A stretch of DNA of 64,000 bases from an uncultured Prevotellaceae bacterium (GTDB lineage Bacteria; Bacteroidota; Bacteroidia; Bacteroidales; Muribaculaceae). The notes below the pieces were generated by a model that saw nothing but the letters and a program-made list of their open reading frames with translations, made no database searches and was not told where the DNA came from. The stretch is taken from positions 186,001 through 250,000 of the forward strand of contig ONJS01000008.1 of NCBI GenBank assembly GCA_900318205.1, in the 5' to 3' direction. Each line of letters opens with the position of its first letter. Positions within the stretch are counted from its first letter, which is position 1. The position numbers and the translations under genes are program-made. Shown here one piece after another: positions 17,904 through 25,128 of this stretch.

Positions 17904-18512
17904 TTACTTCTTCTCGCTGGTTCCAAAGTCCACCTTGGGAGCTACGTCAGCACCCGGTTGTGCCTGGAAATAAGGCTTGTCACCAAAGCCAAAGATGCTG
18001 GCAATGATGTTGGTGGGGAATGTACGACGCTTGGTGTTGTACTCCCTGGCTACCTCGTTGAACTTGTTACGTTCAACAGCAATGCGGTTCTCGGTACCCT
18101 CCAGCTGGCTCTGCAGTTCCAGGAAGTTCTGATTGGCCTTCAAGTCGGGATAAGCCTCGGCAACGGCAATCAACTTGCTCAGTGCATTGGTCACATCGCC
18201 CTGGGCAGCCTGATACTTCTGCAGGTCCTCGGGAGTCATATTTGTCGGGTCAATGGTGACCTTGGTAGCGTTGGCGCGGGCCTCAATGACGCCCTCCAGG
18301 GTCTCCTGCTCGTGCTTGGCATAGCCCTTGACGGTCTCTACCAGGTTAGGGATCAGGTCAGCACGACGCTGGTACACGTTCTCCACATTGCCCCAAGCGG
18401 TCTCAACGCTCTCCTGAGAAGCCACAAGTCCGTTGTAAGCACCTTTTACCCAGCCAAACAAAGCAAGGGCGATCACGCCCAGGACAATAAGTCCGATACA
18501 TCCTTTTTTCAT
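17904..18512 (-). CDS. lemA: LemA family protein
   Basis: A 202-residue LemA protein. One N-terminal membrane helix (GLIVLGVIALALFGWV) is followed by the helical LemA domain with NGLVASQESVETAWGNVENVYQRRADLIPNLVETVKGYA, the family signature, and AREYNTKRRTFPTNIIASIFGF near the end. LemA proteins are envelope proteins of uncertain role, frequently encoded with TPM-domain proteins. First gene of the operon, with a -7 TATATTTG at 18555-18562 (minus strand) upstream. Confidence 0.95.
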   Translation of the reverse strand: MKKGCIGLIVLGVIALALFGWVKGAYNGLVASQESVETAWGNVENVYQRRADLIPNLVETVKGYAKHEQETLEGVIEARANATKVTIDPTNMTPEDLQKYQAAQGDVTNALSKLIAVAEAYPDLKANQNFLELQSQLEGTENRIAVERNKFNEVAREYNTKRRTFPTNIIASIFGFGDKPYFQAQPGADVAPKVDFGTSEKK

Positions 18513-18683
18513 TGTCTTTATTATTTATAAGGTGAATAATGTTTATCCAAATGGCAAATATACTAATAACCTTGAAATCTATTGCAAGACTCATGCCATT
18601 TTTTGAAAAATGCACACCTAATGAACGCCTAAAATGCATTTCATACATTAATCCCTACACTTCATCCAATATGGATTAAATCG

Positions 18684-18716
18684 TTTGGTGAGGGCGATTT
18701 CGCGGCTTTAACTTTG
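18684..18716 (+). promoter_or_regulatory. Promoter of the outer-membrane barrel gene
   Basis: -33 TTTG (18684-18687) and -7 TAACTTTG (18709-18716), spacing 21. Confidence 0.75.
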
Positions 18717-18770
18717 CATCGTCAAACAAAAAATACAATCAATTTTTAACAACTAAAAAACTTTACAATT

Positions 18771-19463
18771 ATGGCAACTTCAACTTCTTTCAACGGTAAC
18801 ATCAACAGTGTTAACAACAAGAGTATGGTAACGGTGTTCAACAGCCTCAACGCTCGTTTGGGCAAGTTGACCCGAGTAGCAATCCTCACGGCAGTCATCA
18901 TGGTGGCATCGGCAACAACGGCATCGGCACAAGTGCGCTTAGGTTTCCGCGGCGGACTCACGACCACCGAGATGAAGGACAAGAGCAGCGTGCTCGACAG
19001 CAAGAACCACACGGCATGGACCGGCGGTCTGATGCTTGACATGAACATCCCCAAGGTGAACCTCGGTCTTGAGGTATCGGCTCTCTATCGCCACAACGCC
19101 AACGTCAAGACCAGTAACCAGGACTTCAACTCCAAGCGCATTTGCATCGACATTCCCGTCTATGCAAGGTATCGCCTGGCCATCCCCACCGTCGAGCGCT
19201 TTGTGGCACCCATCATCTTCACCGGCCCCAACATCTCCTTGACCGTCAAGGATGACAGCCAGATCAAGAGTCCCGATGACTCCAGGGCAAAGCTCTCGTG
19301 GGACGTAGGCGCTGGCGTGGACCTGTTCAAGCACATGAGGGTAACTGTCAGCTACGGTATCGGCATGAAGAAAGCCATGGAAGTCATCGGCAAGGAGTAT
19401 GACGGTGGTCATGTCGAGGGCAAAGACCAGTGCTGGACCCTGAGCGCAGCCTATGTCTTCTGA
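18771..19463 (+). CDS. PorT-family outer membrane beta-barrel protein
   Basis: A 230-residue protein resembling the PorT/OMP_b-brl_2 beta-barrels of Bacteroidetes. After the signal region come VRLGFRGGLTTTEMKDK, LGLEVSALYRHNA, IDIPVYARYRL and a final strand WTLSAAYVF ending in aromatic Phe. The N-terminus is odd: about 34 polar residues precede the hydrophobic core (VAILTAVIMVASATTASAQ). An internal ATG at 18825 would shorten this to about 16. It is probably a small structural or pore protein of the outer membrane. Monocistronic with a strong promoter and terminator. Confidence 0.8.
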   Translation: MATSTSFNGNINSVNNKSMVTVFNSLNARLGKLTRVAILTAVIMVASATTASAQVRLGFRGGLTTTEMKDKSSVLDSKNHTAWTGGLMLDMNIPKVNLGLEVSALYRHNANVKTSNQDFNSKRICIDIPVYARYRLAIPTVERFVAPIIFTGPNISLTVKDDSQIKSPDDSRAKLSWDVGAGVDLFKHMRVTVSYGIGMKKAMEVIGKEYDGGHVEGKDQCWTLSAAYVF

Positions 19464-19484
19464 CACCATCAACTCCCATCCAAC

Positions 19485-19525
19485 AACAATGCCGACGAGG
19501 ATTCTCCCCCCTCGCCGGCATTGTT
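19485..19525. terminator. Terminator between barrel gene and FGE-fold gene
   Basis: Stem AACAATGCCG/CGGCATTGTT with an inner CGAGG/CCTCG pairing. It lies between two convergent genes and may serve both. Confidence 0.65.
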
Positions 19526-19547
19526 CTATGCGACCCGTCATGGTGTG

Positions 19548-20546
19548 TTACATGGCCAGTCTCAATCCGATGCCATAACTGGTATAGGACGGTGAGACGC
19601 TGTTGCGGAACGACACGCGGCAGAACCACTCGTCAAAGTACCAGCTCCCGCCGCGATAAACGCGGGTTGTACCGCCAGCAGGCCCTACGGGATTGACCTG
19701 TTCTCCCGCATCATAGGCTCCGTACCAGTCCTGACACCACTCGTGCACATTGCCGCTCATGTCATAGAGCATCAACTCGTTAGGATTGCGGGTAGCCACG
19801 GGATGGGTACCATAGTAGCCTGTGCCACGCACATCCCACGAGTCGTTATAGGAATACCACGCTACCGAGGCAAGGTTGTCACTGCCCGAGTATTTGTAGC
19901 CCATACTCATGTTGCCTCCACGGGCGGCAAATTCCCACTCAGCTTCGGTGGGCAATCTGAATTGCTGCCCCGTCATCGCATTGAGCGCAGCGATAAACGC
20001 CTGGCAATCCTCCCACGACACCTGCTCAACCGGGAGTTGCATCCCCGTGAAATTGCTGGGCATGGTTCCCATGACAGTCAGCCACAGGGCCTGGGTCACT
20101 TCGGTCTCTCCGATATAATAGGACGACACGGTCACCTGATGAACAGGTTTCTCTCTACTGCTGGCATCATTGCCCTGCTCGGGTGTCGCACCCATTGAGA
20201 ATGTACCGCCCTCTACGGGTATCATGTAGAACGTCACGTCTCCCACAGTAAATTCCTCGACTTGAACCTCAATGGGCTCCAATGCTGTTCCGCTCAGCAG
20301 GTGATTGATGAGTGCTGTCACATCCGAGATGTTCAACACGCCATCGGCATTCACATCGACAACGCCGTTACCCACCTCGCCGTCCCCCGAGAGCAACAGG
20401 TTAATGAGGGCTGTAACATCGCCGATATTCACCTTGCCGTCACCATTGATATCTCCACGCAGCTCAACAGCCGACACCTGCAACGGCAGCAATGCCATCA
20501 CGGCCACCAGCAGCGGGAGCAAGAAGAACTGATAATTTCGTCTCAT
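19548..20546 (-). CDS. Secreted FGE-fold protein with N-terminal dockerin-like module
   Basis: A 332-residue exported protein: signal peptide (about 1-27), two dockerin-like repeats (GDINGDGKVNIGDVTALIN, DVNADGVLNISDVTALIN; about 30-85), then a formylglycine-generating-enzyme/sulfatase-modifying-factor domain (VEGGTFSMGAT, EVTQALWLTVMG, FRLPTEAEWEFAARGG, DMSGNVHEWCQDWYG, RGGSWYFDEWFC). True FGEs bind copper with two Cys in the RGGS segment; here the first position is Phe304 and only Cys309 remains, so oxidase activity is unlikely. Many Bacteroidetes proteins reuse this fold structurally. The N-terminal position of the dockerin module is unusual; elsewhere in the window it is C-terminal. It starts 12 bases after the UGSC gene and is likely cotranscribed. 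Confidence 0.85.
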   Translation of the reverse strand: MRRNYQFFLLPLLVAVMALLPLQVSAVELRGDINGDGKVNIGDVTALINLLLSGDGEVGNGVVDVNADGVLNISDVTALINHLLSGTALEPIEVQVEEFTVGDVTFYMIPVEGGTFSMGATPEQGNDASSREKPVHQVTVSSYYIGETEVTQALWLTVMGTMPSNFTGMQLPVEQVSWEDCQAFIAALNAMTGQQFRLPTEAEWEFAARGGNMSMGYKYSGSDNLASVAWYSYNDSWDVRGTGYYGTHPVATRNPNELMLYDMSGNVHEWCQDWYGAYDAGEQVNPVGPAGGTTRVYRGGSWYFDEWFCRVSFRNSVSPSYTSYGIGLRLAM

Positions 20547-20558
20547 CGTGATTGTGGC

Positions 20559-22664
20559 TTAATTAACGCGGATAAACTTCTTGGCACTGGTGCCTTTCTC
20601 ACTGTCGGTGGTGACCTCGATGTTTACCCCGTCAAAGGGCTTGCTGCTCTCATGACCGCCCAGGTTGTAATAGCGCACCTGGGATTTGCCGTTGGTTGCA
20701 ACGGGGGCGGCGGGCTCAATTTCAACTTCATCAATCTCAGTCAGCGGGTCGTGACCTTCGTCATTGATGGGCTCGAGATAGAACGACCGCAGGGGTTCAT
20801 AGCCTTTTTCCTCCATCAGTTCATCCCATGCTGCGGGCAGTTCAACGGCAACGGTAGACATGCCGCCACCGGGCATGGTCTGTATCTTGTTGCGGGACGC
20901 GTCTCCGGTAATCAGGAATGCGGTTTCACCCTTCTGCATCGTGGGAATCGTCAACATCTGCGCTGCGTCGCTGGCATACCACTCGGGGGTGTTGGTCATC
21001 TCGGCTCCTTCCTCTTCCTGGAGTTGGGCCATATACTGTTCCAGCGAGGTATGGTCTGGATTGATGGCACTGCCGGGGTTGGCATAGTAGTGAGCATAGG
21101 CACGCTCATACAGCGGGCGACGGGCTGTTGCAATGAGTTGGTCTTCAAGGTTATCGATGGTGCCATATTTATCCTTGAGCAATGCAGCGACTTCCTCGGT
21201 CATGAGGATGGCACGGTTGGTATATTGCACTCCGCTGCCCAGCGCCAACTGGCAACGCTCGGTGATGTCCCAGGCCAGCAACTGCATGATTTTCTCGCCA
21301 TCGGTGGTGGCAGGTGGCATATTGTTGCCCCACAGCAGCGTGGAAGCGGCTGTCATCGCGCTCTCGTTGAGGTCAAGACCCTGACGCACATGGTAGGGAT
21401 TCCAGCCCACGCGCAGGCAGGCCTCGTCATCCTCGGCCAGACACCACGATACGGGATAACCGAAGGTGCCCATGCGGTCTTGTTTCACATAGTAGCCGGC
21501 AAGGTTGAGCATCGCCAGATTCAGGAAGCGGCCGATGGCGATATTGGCCTGCTCGTTGATCTGTCCTTGACCGTGGTCAAGGCCCAACTGACGGGCAACG
21601 GGACCATTGGCCCAGCAATAGGGCACCCAGGCATGGGTGCTGCCCAGCGTGCGGCGGAAGTCGCCCGATGTCATCGCCTTGGTCAAAGCAATCAGCAAGG
21701 GCATGTGTTCGGGTTTGCAGCCTGCCATCACGCCATTGACGGCGACATGCCACACCAGCGATGAACGGTAGGACGGTGACAACACGGCAATCGTGCGGTT
21801 CCAGCGGTAGTCGGTAAATTTCATGAATTCCTCGACACGGTCCTTAGTCGGCGGGATGATGGGCATTCCGTCACTCCACATCATGTCGCGGAAAAACTCG
21901 TTTACCTCATCAATGGTGCCGCTGAAGACCGGCTCCTGAGGGTCAGCAGGTTCGGGATGGGAGTTTTCCTCGATTTCTTCCTGGGTAATCGGCTCGGTGA
22001 GCATGTCCAGAATCTGAGGCCAAAGCACGTCACGCGTGTTCTGCTTGAGTTCTTCCACCGTGTGCGAGGCAAACGCACCAGGATATACAGCCACTCGCAA
22101 CACGGGCACGCCGTTGTTATAGGCGGTCGTTTTGGCCTGGGTGTCAAAGCCTGGAGCGGCAATCATCACCGACGGGATACCGATGTACTCGGCAGCGATG
22201 CAGTTGCCGGTTTCCTTGGGCGTGCAGATGCCGCAACCGCCGTTTCCCGAGATGACGGCATCAACGCCATATTCCTGCAAACGCTGCTGGAAACGCTCCA
22301 CCTGCGGTTTGCGGGTATGAGGACCAGGGAAGAGACCTGCCGAACCGATTTCGCTCAGCACATAGACCGTAGCCGTCGGGAAATATTCCAGAATGAGTCT
22401 CTTGAGCTCGACATGGGCCACGCTCGCCATGAACGAGCCGCCCACCAGGGCGATGGTCTTGCCGTCGAGGGTCTCCAGCCGTGGTGCCATCTCAATCATA
22501 TCGACCGATGACTGCCCCATCGGGGACAACACATCATAGACACCTACAGCGGTCGTATCGCCCCCGCAGCCGCCATCAGGATCACATGTCTGCCCACCGG
22601 CAGCCAAAGCCAAAAACAGAACGCTTGCTACCAGCAAGAGTCGTTGGGTAGTTTGTTGTAACAT
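20559..22664 (-). CDS. Secreted UGSC-motif fusion protein
   Basis: A 701-residue exported protein. The start at 22664 gives a clean signal peptide; the frame is open 22 codons further up. Residues about 40-220 look like the UGSC (seleno)protein domain: TIALVGGSFMASVAH, DAVISGNGGCGICTPKETGNCIAAEYIGIPSVMI, with Cys144 and Cys147 at the [U/C]GxC site. Residues about 250-560 resemble a second family that I recall as commonly encoded beside UGSC proteins: WSDGMPIIPPTKDRVEEFM, VNGVMAGCKPEHMPLLIAL, NGPVARQLGLDHGQGQINEQAN, IGRFLNLAMLNLAG. The last 50 residues are a type-IX-like sorting tail (VRYYNLGGHES... KKFIRVN). A Cys-rich CDPDGGCGG follows the signal peptide. Chemistry unknown; a thiol or redox function is inference. 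First gene of an operon with the FGE-fold gene. Confidence 0.7.
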   Translation of the reverse strand: MLQQTTQRLLLVASVLFLALAAGGQTCDPDGGCGGDTTAVGVYDVLSPMGQSSVDMIEMAPRLETLDGKTIALVGGSFMASVAHVELKRLILEYFPTATVYVLSEIGSAGLFPGPHTRKPQVERFQQRLQEYGVDAVISGNGGCGICTPKETGNCIAAEYIGIPSVMIAAPGFDTQAKTTAYNNGVPVLRVAVYPGAFASHTVEELKQNTRDVLWPQILDMLTEPITQEEIEENSHPEPADPQEPVFSGTIDEVNEFFRDMMWSDGMPIIPPTKDRVEEFMKFTDYRWNRTIAVLSPSYRSSLVWHVAVNGVMAGCKPEHMPLLIALTKAMTSGDFRRTLGSTHAWVPYCWANGPVARQLGLDHGQGQINEQANIAIGRFLNLAMLNLAGYYVKQDRMGTFGYPVSWCLAEDDEACLRVGWNPYHVRQGLDLNESAMTAASTLLWGNNMPPATTDGEKIMQLLAWDITERCQLALGSGVQYTNRAILMTEEVAALLKDKYGTIDNLEDQLIATARRPLYERAYAHYYANPGSAINPDHTSLEQYMAQLQEEEGAEMTNTPEWYASDAAQMLTIPTMQKGETAFLITGDASRNKIQTMPGGGMSTVAVELPAAWDELMEEKGYEPLRSFYLEPINDEGHDPLTEIDEVEIEPAAPVATNGKSQVRYYNLGGHESSKPFDGVNIEVTTDSEKGTSAKKFIRVN

Positions 22665-22763
22665 AGTATAAACGTGTTTAGAGGTTTTACAGTAAGAAGA
22701 TGCATCAAATTGCCAAAGGTTAAAAAACAAGAAACAAAAATATAAAAAAAGCGGCCTGTAATT

Positions 22764-22771
22764 TAACTTTG
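22764..22771 (+). promoter_or_regulatory. -7 box of the ECF sigma operon
   Basis: TAACTTTG, 28 bases before the sigma gene. No TTTG lies at the -33 position, which is A-rich; autoregulation by the ECF factor itself would explain a different -33 but is not shown. Confidence 0.5.
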
Positions 22772-22798
22772 CACCTGTTTTAACATCTATAATGATAC

Positions 22799-23353
22799 AT
22801 GGCTATAATCATCGACGACAGCACGTTTCAGCAGATGCTTCTTAACCCCGCTCAGCGCAACGAGGGTTTCAGGTATCTCATGAAGCAGTATGGGAAGACC
22901 CTATACTGGCACATCAGGCGCATCGTCGTCGGCCATGATGATGCCGAGGACGTGCTCCAGGATACGTGCATCAAAGTCCTCGACAAGATTGATTCGTTCA
23001 AGGGCGACGGCCCTCTGATGACCTGGCTGTACCGCATTGCCACCAACGAGGCACTGCAACACCTGCGACGACAGACTGGCCTCTTCCAGAGCATCGACTC
23101 GCTGGGCGAGACATTGACAACTAAACTCAAGGCCGAAGCGATGCTTGACGGGCACCAATTGGAAATCCTCTTCCAGCAGGCATTGCTCACGCTGCCCACA
23201 CAACAGCGCATCGCTTTCAACCTGCGCTACTACGACGAACTCAGCTATGAGGAGATTGCACGCATCACGGGCAAGAACATCCCATCGCTGAAGACCAATT
23301 ACCACTATGCGACCCAACGGGTCAAGAACTACATTAAAGAACATTCACAATGA
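22799..23353 (+). CDS. ECF-type RNA polymerase sigma factor
   Basis: A 184-residue sigma-70 family, ECF-type factor. Region 2 is visible at about 22-90 (LMKQYGKTLYWHIRRIVVGHDDAEDVLQDTCIKVLDKIDSF, MTWLYRIATNEALQHLRR). Region 4 is at about 120-175 (LLTLPTQQRIAFNLRYYDELSYEEIARITGKNIPSLKTNYHYA, with its helix-turn-helix). It directs RNA polymerase to stress or envelope genes. Its stop overlaps the start of the next gene by 4 bases (ATGA), a usual arrangement for a sigma/anti-sigma pair. Confidence 0.95.
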   Translation: MAIIIDDSTFQQMLLNPAQRNEGFRYLMKQYGKTLYWHIRRIVVGHDDAEDVLQDTCIKVLDKIDSFKGDGPLMTWLYRIATNEALQHLRRQTGLFQSIDSLGETLTTKLKAEAMLDGHQLEILFQQALLTLPTQQRIAFNLRYYDELSYEEIARITGKNIPSLKTNYHYATQRVKNYIKEHSQ

Positions 23354-23679
23354 ATGAACTACTGAATGACATAGAGAAAAGGCTCCCATACCAGGAAAGT
23401 GATGAGTACCTTGACAGTCTGATTGACAGCGCAACCGAGCACGCCATCACCCATCATGCCCACAGCCACAGCAAGTGGCGCGTGACCATGATAAAACTCT
23501 CGGCAGCGGCAGTCACACTGCTCGCCATCGGCATTGGCATCACTCTGTTCAATGGGCACACTACTCAGCCTGTTACGATGGATAACCAAAGTCCTCTTGA
23601 CGAGTTCCTGAACACACTGAGCGACGAGGAGGCAGCACAACTGCAATACTATGAAATTGAAGAGATTCCCGAATATTAA
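23350..23679 (+). CDS. Putative anti-sigma factor, single-pass membrane protein
   Basis: A 109-residue protein with a cytoplasmic part (about 1-45, LLNDIEKRLPYQESDEYLDSLI... HHAHSHSKW), one membrane helix (LSAAAVTLLAIGIGITLF) and a short acidic periplasmic tail (LNTLSDEEAAQLQYYEIEEIPEY). No ZAS zinc motif (HxxxCxxC) is seen, so the anti-sigma role is inferred from the 4-base overlap with the ECF gene and the topology. The His-rich HHAHSH just before the membrane is a possible metal site. Confidence 0.7.
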   Translation: MNELLNDIEKRLPYQESDEYLDSLIDSATEHAITHHAHSHSKWRVTMIKLSAAAVTLLAIGIGITLFNGHTTQPVTMDNQSPLDEFLNTLSDEEAAQLQYYEIEEIPEY

Positions 23680-23698
23680 CCAGCAAATTCTAGAAGCA

Positions 23699-24124
23699 AT
23701 GAAAAAAATCATGATATTAATGGTCCTCGTTCTCGTTAGTCTCACCGCACTGGCCGACGAGGGCAACAAAAGCACCCTCAATGAGAGACTGTATCGGGCT
23801 AAGGTGCGTGAACTGGTCTATCGGCTCCACATCACCGAGGCGCAGCAAAAGAAGTTTGAGCCCATCTACCACAGCTATTGCGAGGAGATGAGTGCCCTTT
23901 GGGCCGAGCGCAAGCGACCCATCAAGCCCAGTACCAGCACCGATGCCGCCGCTATGGCAAAGCGCAAAATGGAGATGCAGCAGCGGGCACAAGGCATCCG
24001 CATGAAGTATATCGACAAACTGGCTACCGTACTCAACGCCGATCAGGTGGACCGCTTCTTTGAGGTCGAGAGCATCATCCAGAAAAAACTCAAGGAACGG
24101 CGCGACCAAGCCCGCAACCAATAA
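23699..24124 (+). CDS. Spy/CpxP-like periplasmic helical protein
   Basis: A 141-residue exported protein with signal peptide (MKKIMILMVLVLVSLTALADE). The mature part is entirely helical and charged: KVRELVYRLHITEAQQKKFEPIYHSYCEEM... YIDKLATVLNADQVDRFFEVESII. This pattern, with two LTxxQ-like segments (ITEAQQ, LNADQV), resembles Spy/CpxP and the metal-sensing CnrX/ZraP fold. It is the third gene of the ECF operon, so it may sense or buffer periplasmic stress or metals; inference only. The start was chosen at 23699 for the signal peptide; the frame opens upstream inside the previous gene. Confidence 0.75.
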   Translation: MKKIMILMVLVLVSLTALADEGNKSTLNERLYRAKVRELVYRLHITEAQQKKFEPIYHSYCEEMSALWAERKRPIKPSTSTDAAAMAKRKMEMQQRAQGIRMKYIDKLATVLNADQVDRFFEVESIIQKKLKERRDQARNQ

Positions 24125-24144
24125 GTACAATGCTTCATAAACAT

Positions 24145-24181
24145 CAATGGCGGCCAGGGACCCATTCCCTCACCGCCATTG
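24145..24181. terminator. Hairpin after the ECF operon
   Basis: CAATGGCGG/CCGCCATTG 9-bp stem with an inner AGGGA/TCCCT stem, 20 bases after the stop and convergent with rubrerythrin. Confidence 0.6.
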
Positions 24182-24206
24182 TTCATGCCATATTGACCTT
24201 AGAAAG

Positions 24207-24250
24207 CCTAATATCTAACGTCTAAAGTCTAACGTCTAAGGTCTAAAATC
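24207..24250. repeat. Period-7 array abutting the rubrerythrin stop codon
   Basis: Six heptamers (CCTAATA, TCTAACG, TCTAAAG, TCTAACG, TCTAAGG, TCTAAAA) and TC. The last two bases are part of the rubrerythrin stop codon (TGA on the minus strand, 24249-24251). Confidence 0.8.
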
Positions 24251-24791
24251 AATAATTCTCAGCCTTAATCTGGAAGTAAGCCTGCGGATGGTTGCACACG
24301 GGGCACATCTCGGGGGCCTTTTTGCCGATCACCACGTGGCCGCAGTTTGAGCACTGCCAGATGGTGTCACCGTCGCGTGAGAAGACGATACCCTCCTTGA
24401 TGTTGTTCAACAGCTTCAGGTAGCGCTCCTCGTGCAGCTTCTCGATGGCGGCAACGCCCTCCATCTGCTCAGCGATCTCGATGAAGCCCTCCTCGCGAGC
24501 CTCCTCAGCCATACGCTTGTACATATCGGTCCACTCGAAGTTCTCACCGGCTGCAGCATCCTCCAGGTTCTCGATAGTGCCCTTCACGGCACCGCCCTGC
24601 AAGTGCTTGAACCACAGCTTGGCGTGCTCCTTCTCCTGATTGGCGGTCTCCTCAAAGATAGCAGCAATCTGCACATAGCCGTCCTTCTTAGCCTTGGAGG
24701 CATAGTAGGTGTACTTGTTACGAGCCTGGCTCTCGCCTGCAAAGGCTTCCATCAGGTTCTTCTCAGTCTTGGTTCCTTTCAACTCTTTCAT
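24249..24791 (-). CDS. rbr: Rubrerythrin
   Basis: A 180-residue rubrerythrin, a cytoplasmic non-haem diiron peroxidase that removes hydrogen peroxide in anaerobes. The ferritin-like domain (about 1-135) shows the repeated glutamate ligands ([60 protein letters not shown]). The C-terminal rubredoxin-like domain has both CxxC pairs (CSNCGH and CPVCNH), which bind one iron. Length is normal for the family. Monocistronic with a consensus promoter at 24842-24873; its stop codon touches a heptamer array. Confidence 0.96.
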   Translation of the reverse strand: MKELKGTKTEKNLMEAFAGESQARNKYTYYASKAKKDGYVQIAAIFEETANQEKEHAKLWFKHLQGGAVKGTIENLEDAAAGENFEWTDMYKRMAEEAREEGFIEIAEQMEGVAAIEKLHEERYLKLLNNIKEGIVFSRDGDTIWQCSNCGHVVIGKKAPEMCPVCNHPQAYFQIKAENY

Positions 24792-24841
24792 TGTGATTGT
24801 GATAGTTTTTAGTGATTAATTTGATGTTTACTTCAGTGCTA

Positions 24842-24873
24842 CAAAATTAGCAACAAATTTACACACCCCCAAA
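24842..24873 (-). promoter_or_regulatory. Promoter of rubrerythrin
   Basis: Minus strand: -33 TTTG (24870-24873) and -7 TAATTTTG (24842-24849), spacing 20. The promoter lies just outside the dispersed repeat at 24893-25128. Confidence 0.75.
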
Positions 24874-24892
24874 TCCCCGCCCCATTTTTACT

Positions 24893-25128
24893 GAAAATCT
24901 TCCTCCCCATCCCCCCGTCACCCCGTGCTGTTCATGTATTACGAGCCGCTGGCTCGTAAAAAAAGCCGCTGCCACGCTCAACCGTGGCAGCGCTAGAAAA
25001 TAGTATTTATTGTTCTCCCAAAAGAAGAACGCGCCAGCCCCTCAGATATATCAGATAAATCAGTTGTTGAAAAAAGTTCGTTGCGCGTCAGCTTATTCAT
25101 GACCCATTCGTGGTCATTCGTGTTTTTT
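24893..25128 (-). repeat. Dispersed intergenic element, copy A
   Basis: About 236 bases that match, in reverse orientation, the stretch at 43495-43766. Shared blocks include TCACCCCGTGCTGTTCATG, GCTAGAAAATAGTATTTATTG (CTAG... in copy B) and ATTCGTGGTCATTCGTGTTT. Two perfect hairpins: 9-bp TTACGAGCC/GGCTCGTAA (24939-24959) and 10-bp CGCTGCCACG/CGTGGCAGCG (24967-24992). One end overlaps the stop codon of the DUF3857 gene at 25127. It fills most of the 335-base gap before rubrerythrin; no gene is seen. Confidence 0.85.

Noticed and set aside
19548-20546. Active formylglycine-generating enzyme for a sulfatase
   Set aside because: One of the two copper cysteines is Phe and no sulfatase gene is in the window.
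20262-21764. 500-codon frame antisense to the UGSC and FGE-fold genes
   Set aside because: Crosses the boundary of two real genes on the other strand and has no domain.
20559-22664. Selenoprotein with in-frame TGA
   Set aside because: The UGSC-type site reads Cys-Gly-Ile-Cys; no in-frame TGA is present.
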